In this document: piece after piece, positions 59,001 to 64,000 of the stretch
Numbering within the stretch: the first letter of the stretch is position 1
How the letters are laid out: every line of letters begins with the position of its first letter
The notes under the pieces: model-generated
Seen by the model: the letters and a program-made list of their open reading frames with translations, nothing else
The model's database searches: none
What the model was told of the DNA's origin: nothing
DNA from: Malachius bipustulatus
Lineage: Eukaryota > Arthropoda > Insecta > Coleoptera > Melyridae
Direction: 5' to 3'
NCBI GenBank assembly: GCA_910589415.1
Contig: OU342634.1
Location: 24,363,144 to 24,427,143 of the forward strand
DNA length: 64,000 nt
Made by a program: the position numbers and the translations under genes

Positions 59001-60545
59001 TTTCTTAATGTCATCTTTCGCGTATCTTTTCTCTTGATAAACGCCTTTTCAACGTTCAAACTCAGATAAACTGATTATTAGGTCTTGAAGAAATTTTTAA
59101 TACCTATCACAATATAATATTCCGGCCAGAATGACAAGAGATTTCACTACCTTAGATTTTTCAAAGAAGTGTCTAGAAGTACCCCATGGATCAATACATT
59201 TTAAGCCTGATTAAAAATAACGAACTATCTTTAGATTAGGTCGGTTTTTTTTCAAGCAACAAATTTTTTGTAAAGAAAGATGTCGATGTTAGATTGAATT
59301 TTTGTTATCATCATGATCATGATGAAGATGCAAAATAATATTTTTCTTGGAGTAAGATCTTGATTACTTGAGATTACCAACTAAATCGTACTAATTGCGA
59401 AAAAAATCCTTGACCATAAACAATTCGTTTTCCATCACCAACTCTTCAGTGAGGTATTCTCAAACCCAAATTTCAAATGGCAGAAAGTCAACATCTTATT
59501 GATTCTTCACTTTATTGTTTTTTACTACTCTCCCCTTTACTCATTTCTTAAATTTTGTTCATGTTATCCAGGAAAATTTACCTCAAAAGCTACGTTATAC
59601 ATTTAGAAAAAAATTTCTTTTTGTCTTTAAAAAAAAATTAATTGCCACCAGTTTTGACAATTTTTGTTGTTTAAAATTTTAAGAGATGAATGCCTAATAA
59701 GGGATTACAGTGTCAAGGTAGAAAATATGATACAAATTTTACTTCTCGGTAAATAAAACCTGTCAAAGTTATTTTACACAAACTCTGATTAACACTCGAA
59801 AGTTTGCCTGCTTTCAATTTAATTAATTGCCCCACTCTGTACTACTAAAACTACTACCTATACAATTAGGACAATATAGCATATAAGTTTTTGTATCATT
59901 CGTTTTATTGTCGAATATGCATGGTATTCTGTTTTTAATAAGTATATTTAATATTATTTTTTCCTAATTATCAGCAAGGTGAACGGGAACCCACTAAAAT
60001 TATTCATGAAATGAGCAAACCTAATGATAAAAAAATTACCCATTTGATTCGTGCTTTAATCAAGTCTATAATAAAATTAACGTGATTTTAGCAGGTAGAT
60101 GACAAGAATTTTAATATTATTATACTTGGAATAATAATTGCTCTTCTTTATTTACTGATTTTGTAAGTACTTATATAATTCGTGTTATAAAAACATTAAA
60201 ATAATTACCTACTTGAAGAAATGCAATATTTTGGAAGAAAAAACAAAAAGTTTAACTTCCAAAATAAAATAAAACGAAAGATCCTACTTACACTTGCCTA
60301 CCCTTCATTTTTTTAAATATTTTTATGAAAATAAATAATATTTGGTAATATGATTAATGAAAAAATTATAGGTATATAAGAACCTATGGTGTTTCTGCTT
60401 ATTTATCAAACAAGAATTATGTTTCTAAACGTATATATAAACTATACATATTTAGATACCTATATAAAGTATAATATACTTTTTTTTTAATTTGTCATTT
60501 ATGCACTACATTTTTTGTCAAATACACCACTAAATTACCACCTAC
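59001..60545. other. Intergenic or intronic stretch
   Basis: AT-rich. One weak candidate terminal exon on the plus strand (59975-60085) is described among the findings. Otherwise nothing is supported. It would be intronic if the 60546 exon is part of a gene running leftward. Confidence 0.4.
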
Positions 60546-60678
60546 CTTGATATCCTTTCTTATCTGGTACAGTGTGAAAGACATCTTCAAAAAGGACATC
60601 GGTGGTCCTAAATTTAGGAACATCCACTAATGAAGATTTTCTTCTTTCATCTAACTCTGGCACCCGCAAGAAATCCAT
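60546..60678 (-). CDS. ABCG-type half-transporter first coding exon
   Basis: ATG at 60678-60676 opens 44 codons plus one base and stops at a good donor (CAAG|GTAGG). The peptide begins MDFLRVPELDERRKSSL and ends TTDVLFEDVFHTVPDKKGYQ. TDVLFEDVFHTV aligns with IDIEFEDLTYTV of the exon at 14366. The F lies 14 residues before the junction, against 12-13 in the others. The coding quality is good (charged, low in FIYNK bias) compared with surrounding frames. The next exon is not recognised in the window, so the intron would have to cross tens of kilobases to the left, or this exon is an isolated duplicate. Confidence 0.7.
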
Positions 60679-61505
60679 ATCTGCATCTGTAGATGACAAT
60701 TCTGTTCACCGCGCTAGACTCACTTTCAATAATTAAGTATTGTTGATGTAGGTAACTGAACTTGCGAAGCTTAAATAAGTTAAGCTAAGCTCGGACTGGC
60801 TTTGATCAAGGATAATTTGCAGAGTATTATTATTGTGGAAGATTAAGCAAAGACGAATCACAACTGGCCCGCCAAGCCAATGTAGTAAATATAAAATACA
60901 TAATATGGCCTTGAAATCCGGATTTTTACTTCCTTTTTCACCTTTTGGAACCATTCAGCTGAAAGCGAAACGACGCATGGTTAACTTGTATAATATGAAT
61001 TAAGCCATGCGAGAATAAAAGTGTCATTGCACAGGCAGATTCTTGCATTAATTATCAATTTTACTGTATTCCTAGAAGAAGGATCATGCAAGAATTCGAG
61101 AAGATTTTTACTCTTTTTGTGATGCCTGATACCTATCAATGTCTATTGAAAGCGATATTTTTAGCAGAGTAAGCCTTTTTTACCCAAAAGAGAACTTTAC
61201 CTTCTATACAACTTTTTATCTTATCACACGTATGCCATATTTATGTAGGTAGGTACTGTTATGAAAAGAGAGAACCTCTAATACAAGTTGCAGATCGTGC
61301 ATGGATAACGAGTGGTTGTTGATGGGCAAAAATAGTTTGGTGAAAATAAAAGAATCCAATATACAAGAAAGAAGTAATTAGAAGTTTGATTTAAATTTAA
61401 AAATGTGATATAATTAAAGAAAAATTACTTTGATTAAATAATTTTTAAATTTTTTTTTTAGCTGACTATTATTATTGCATGCTCATATTCCGAAATTTTG
61501 TAAAT

Positions 61506-61746
61506 TTATTTGTGCCAATAATTTACACATAGGTACCTACAACCATAATTTATTTTAACATTGAGATCACAACTCACAAAAGACCTAACTGGCCCTCCAT
61601 ATATTTTGTAACCCGTGTGATTTTTTATACCCACAATTTTTCCAAATACCTGTATACAAAAATTCCAAATTATTGCATGGTCCACACTGTGCAGAAAGAT
61701 ACTGCTGATAAACCTGTTTCGTAAATCGATATTATAACACCCTGTA
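61506..61746. repeat. One-ended CAGGGTG element fragment
   Basis: TAACACCCTGTA at 61735-61746 is a right-hand end; the preceding 240 bases have the style of foldback arms, but the matching left end was not found. An 85-codon minus frame here is a by-product. Confidence 0.4.
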
Positions 61747-61884
61747 TCTCGGTTGAAAAACATTTTCGGAAAAAAATTTATTTGATTTTATTTTCTTAAT
61801 GCTTATTTTAGCTGTATCTACAAACCCCTCAATTTATGGTACTAACCACTGAATCATCTTGATTATTTCTTTTGTTTTTAACTA

Positions 61885-62500
61885 AGCTCGGGATTTGTGG
61901 GTTTGAGGTGATTTCAAAAAACTTTTTTTAAGAAAATTTTCGAAAAAAATACATCTAAATGTTTTTCTGTAGGTACATATAATACTTAGGTACTTCTATA
62001 TATTGCTAGCGCCCGTAAGTGGAAGTAAGTACCACGGACAAATTGGGACAGCAAACAATACTAACTCTATCTGTTTTTTAGAGTACCTCGACCCGTTGTG
62101 CGCAAGCGTCACGAATTAGGTGGTCGAGTATGATGGCTTGTACGCGCGTGCTCAATTCTCGGACATGCGCGTAGGACTCGAAGTACAATCGACGAGCTAA
62201 AGATAGAAATAAGATATGTCTGCACCGTGGTATTTCCCTCCATCTCCAGACCCCGACTACAACAATATAATATAAGTAGTATTAAATATATTATGTGTGT
62301 TTTCCTAAATTTTAGGGTTCATTTTTGACCACAGTAGACTAGTTCTTATTTGCAACGGCTAAAATATAGTTTCCACTGAAAGCTTCGGAAGCTTTTTACA
62401 TACTTACATACTTAAAAAAAAGTTTTTTGAAATTCAACAAAAAATAAAAAGTTATTTAGGTGCTTATTTTATTTGAAGTGAAATACACTGCATGTCCGTG
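61885..62500 (-). repeat. Unclassified repeat family Q, copy 2
   Basis: On the minus strand it contains TTTCAAAAAACTTTTTTTTA, CTTCCGAAGCTTTC, ATTTTAGCCGTTG and CTAGTCTACTGTG, as in 26140-26480, followed by CCTCAAACCCACAAATCCCG. A GC-richer stretch (62000-62280, with GTCGAGTATGATGGCTTGTA) interrupts it and is absent from copy 1, so it is probably an insertion. Confidence 0.5.
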
Positions 62501-62588
62501 CGAGACACCACTATGAGACTTATTAGTGATATAACACATAACATAATGTCTAGAGACTTACTGTACCTACGAAAATTGAATATATATA

Positions 62589-63357
62589 CCGTGTGTCCCC
62601 GGATAGGTGAAACGACTCTTATAAAAGACAAAAATTTTTTGATTTTAATTTTAATTTTTTGGGGTTCAGCCCTGCTTGGCTAAAGAATAATTTCTAACAA
62701 AATTTTAGTTTTGAAAAATCAAGCATGCCTTGGAAATTTCCAAGAAATCGGTTTTTCTGTTGAGTAAATACGTGCCTTTTATGTGGCAAATACGACAAAA
62801 TGTTATTTGAAAAAGTTGTTCAGAATCAACATTTAGGTCCGTATACCAAATTTCAAATCATAGGCCAACTTTGATCTTTTACATTTACTTTTATGTTTAT
62901 TTCACAAATCAAATTTTCAAATATAAAATTATCAATTTTATTTGTAACAAAGACTGATATTGACAAATTGCTATTGCTATGGGTACAATTTGGTTTTTCC
63001 ATGGCAGTCATTGTTACAAAATGAAATTCTTTGATTTGTGAAATAAAACATAAAAGTAAATGAAAAAAATTAAAGTTGATCTATGATTTTGAAATTTGGT
63101 ATAAGGACCTAAATGTTGATTCTGAACAACTTTTTCAAATAACACTTTGTCGTTTTTGCCACATAAAAGGCACTTTACTCAACAGAAAAACCGGTTTCTT
63201 GGAAATTTCCAAGGCATACCTACTTGATTTTTCAAAACTAAAATTTTGTTAGAAATTATTCTTTAGCCAAGCAGGGCTGAACCCTAAAAAATTAAAATTG
63301 AAATCAAAAAATTTTTGTCTTTTATAAGAGTCGTTTCACCTATCCGGGGACACACGG
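62589..63357. mobile_element. CCGTGTGTCCCC-ended foldback, copy 2
   Basis: Same ends as 22724-23467 (CCGTGTGTCCCCGGATAGGT ... ACCTATCCGGGGACACACGG) with TA at both sides, 25 bp longer because of small insertions (for example near 62920). Internal similarity is very high along the whole length, implying recent activity of the family. Confidence 0.9.
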
Positions 63358-63359
63358 TA

Positions 63360-64000
63360 TGTTTACAGGTGACAACATAATCTACCCTCGTTGTATGGCT
63401 AACTTTGTTATTTCAAGAGTTACAGATTAGGTTAAAGCAGCAAAGTTGGGCAGAATTTGTTGCTTATTAAGAATCAAAAATTATTTTTTTGAAAAATTCA
63501 GCCATTACTGAAATATGCTGAAAAAACTGAAACATCAATATTCTTTATTTAACCCTTTCACTACCAGGAGATTTCCTTGTGGCAAAAAAATTTTTTTTCA
63601 TAAGACTTTAGTTCCATTAGATCATAGAAATGGGAAAATATTTTTTATTTTTTTTTTTAATATTTCCTTGATGGAAAAAAAAATTGTCCACGATCATGTA
63701 CAAATTGAGTGAACTATCATTTTCAGTTTTTTAGTTGGCTTATTTATAAATTTGTTTCGACACGTTTTGGATGATTTTTTTTAATGCAAAGAATCTAAAT
63801 TCGTTTATAAAAACTTTATTAAACATAACATTCAATATCCATTTGAAAAAATAAAAATAATACAATTTTACAAAATAACAAAAAAAAAACAAATAAAAAA
63901 AAAGAAAATTAACTCATGTAGGTACTCCGATTTTTCTCCAGTAGGTCTTTAGTGGCTTTGTCACATTTAAATGATACACCTGTAAAAAATATAGATATTT
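63360..64000. other. Intergenic stretch with no supported gene
   Basis: AT-rich with poly-T tracts. 'CAGCCATTACTGAAATATGCTG'-like sequence near 63500 resembles the 15125 foldback interior, but the ends are not visible before the window stops. Confidence 0.4.

Noticed and set aside
60733..60954. 73-codon minus frame upstream of the 60546 exon
   Set aside because: Hydrophobic, no recognised family, in the region expected to be promoter or 5' leader; no splice link to the exon was found.

Overview
This is an AT-rich, gene-poor stretch of a large eukaryotic genome, most likely an arthropod and probably an insect. The evidence is phase-consistent split exons, a tRNA-derived SINE, a DIRS-type tyrosine-recombinase retrotransposon, an RNase H-bearing non-LTR retrotransposon, and many long foldback (palindromic) DNA elements with CAGGGTG ends at TA target sites. 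The insect order cannot be fixed from sequence alone. No bacterial genes, rRNA, functional tRNA or CRISPR array was seen.

Host coding content is sparse and lies on the minus strand. Four short coding exons (9161-9281, 14366-14477, 32797-32941, 60546-60678) each begin with ATG, encode 37-48 residues, end after the first base (G) of a split codon, and are followed by a GT splice donor. The last residues of three match the strand that precedes the Walker A exon in ABCG-type half transporters (D-hydrophobic-x-F-x-x-hydrophobic ... TV), and the fourth is a weaker match. No Walker A exon was found in the window. The simplest reading is a set of alternative first exons, or remnants of duplicated first exons, of one ABCG gene whose body lies to the left of position 1.

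Region by region. 1-9 kb: intergenic sequence with foldback elements at 1891-2981 and 7963-8522 and small palindromes. 9-19 kb: two ABCG-like first exons, an 8-bp-TSD MITE (10622-11872), composite foldbacks, a SINE and a tandem duplication. 22.7-25.1 kb: nested foldbacks. 26.75-41.2 kb: two 1852-bp inverted arms, apparently near-identical and built of tandem subrepeats, enclose 10.8 kb of nested palindromes, a third ABCG-like exon and a decayed repeat-encoded ORF. This resembles a Drosophila FB-type macrotransposon. 41.7-46.1 kb: a second copy of the 8-bp-TSD MITE and another foldback. 46.2-51.6 kb: a DIRS element on the minus strand with inverted terminal repeats, an internal complementary region, tyrosine recombinase, RNase H, RT and a gag gene interrupted by two near-identical 0.5-kb intron-like repeats. 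51.85-57.47 kb: a full-length plus-strand LINE with a 14-bp target-site duplication. 57.6-64 kb: palindromes, a tandem duplication, the fourth ABCG-like exon and a second copy of a CCGTGTGTCCCC-ended foldback.

The window is therefore mainly an archive of transposition laid over the long 5' region of a probable transporter gene. The features most worth following up are the array of phase-matched first exons, the giant inverted-arm structure that encloses one of them, the modular foldbacks that share a core but have different arms, and the duplicated intron and palindrome cluster in the DIRS gag region.
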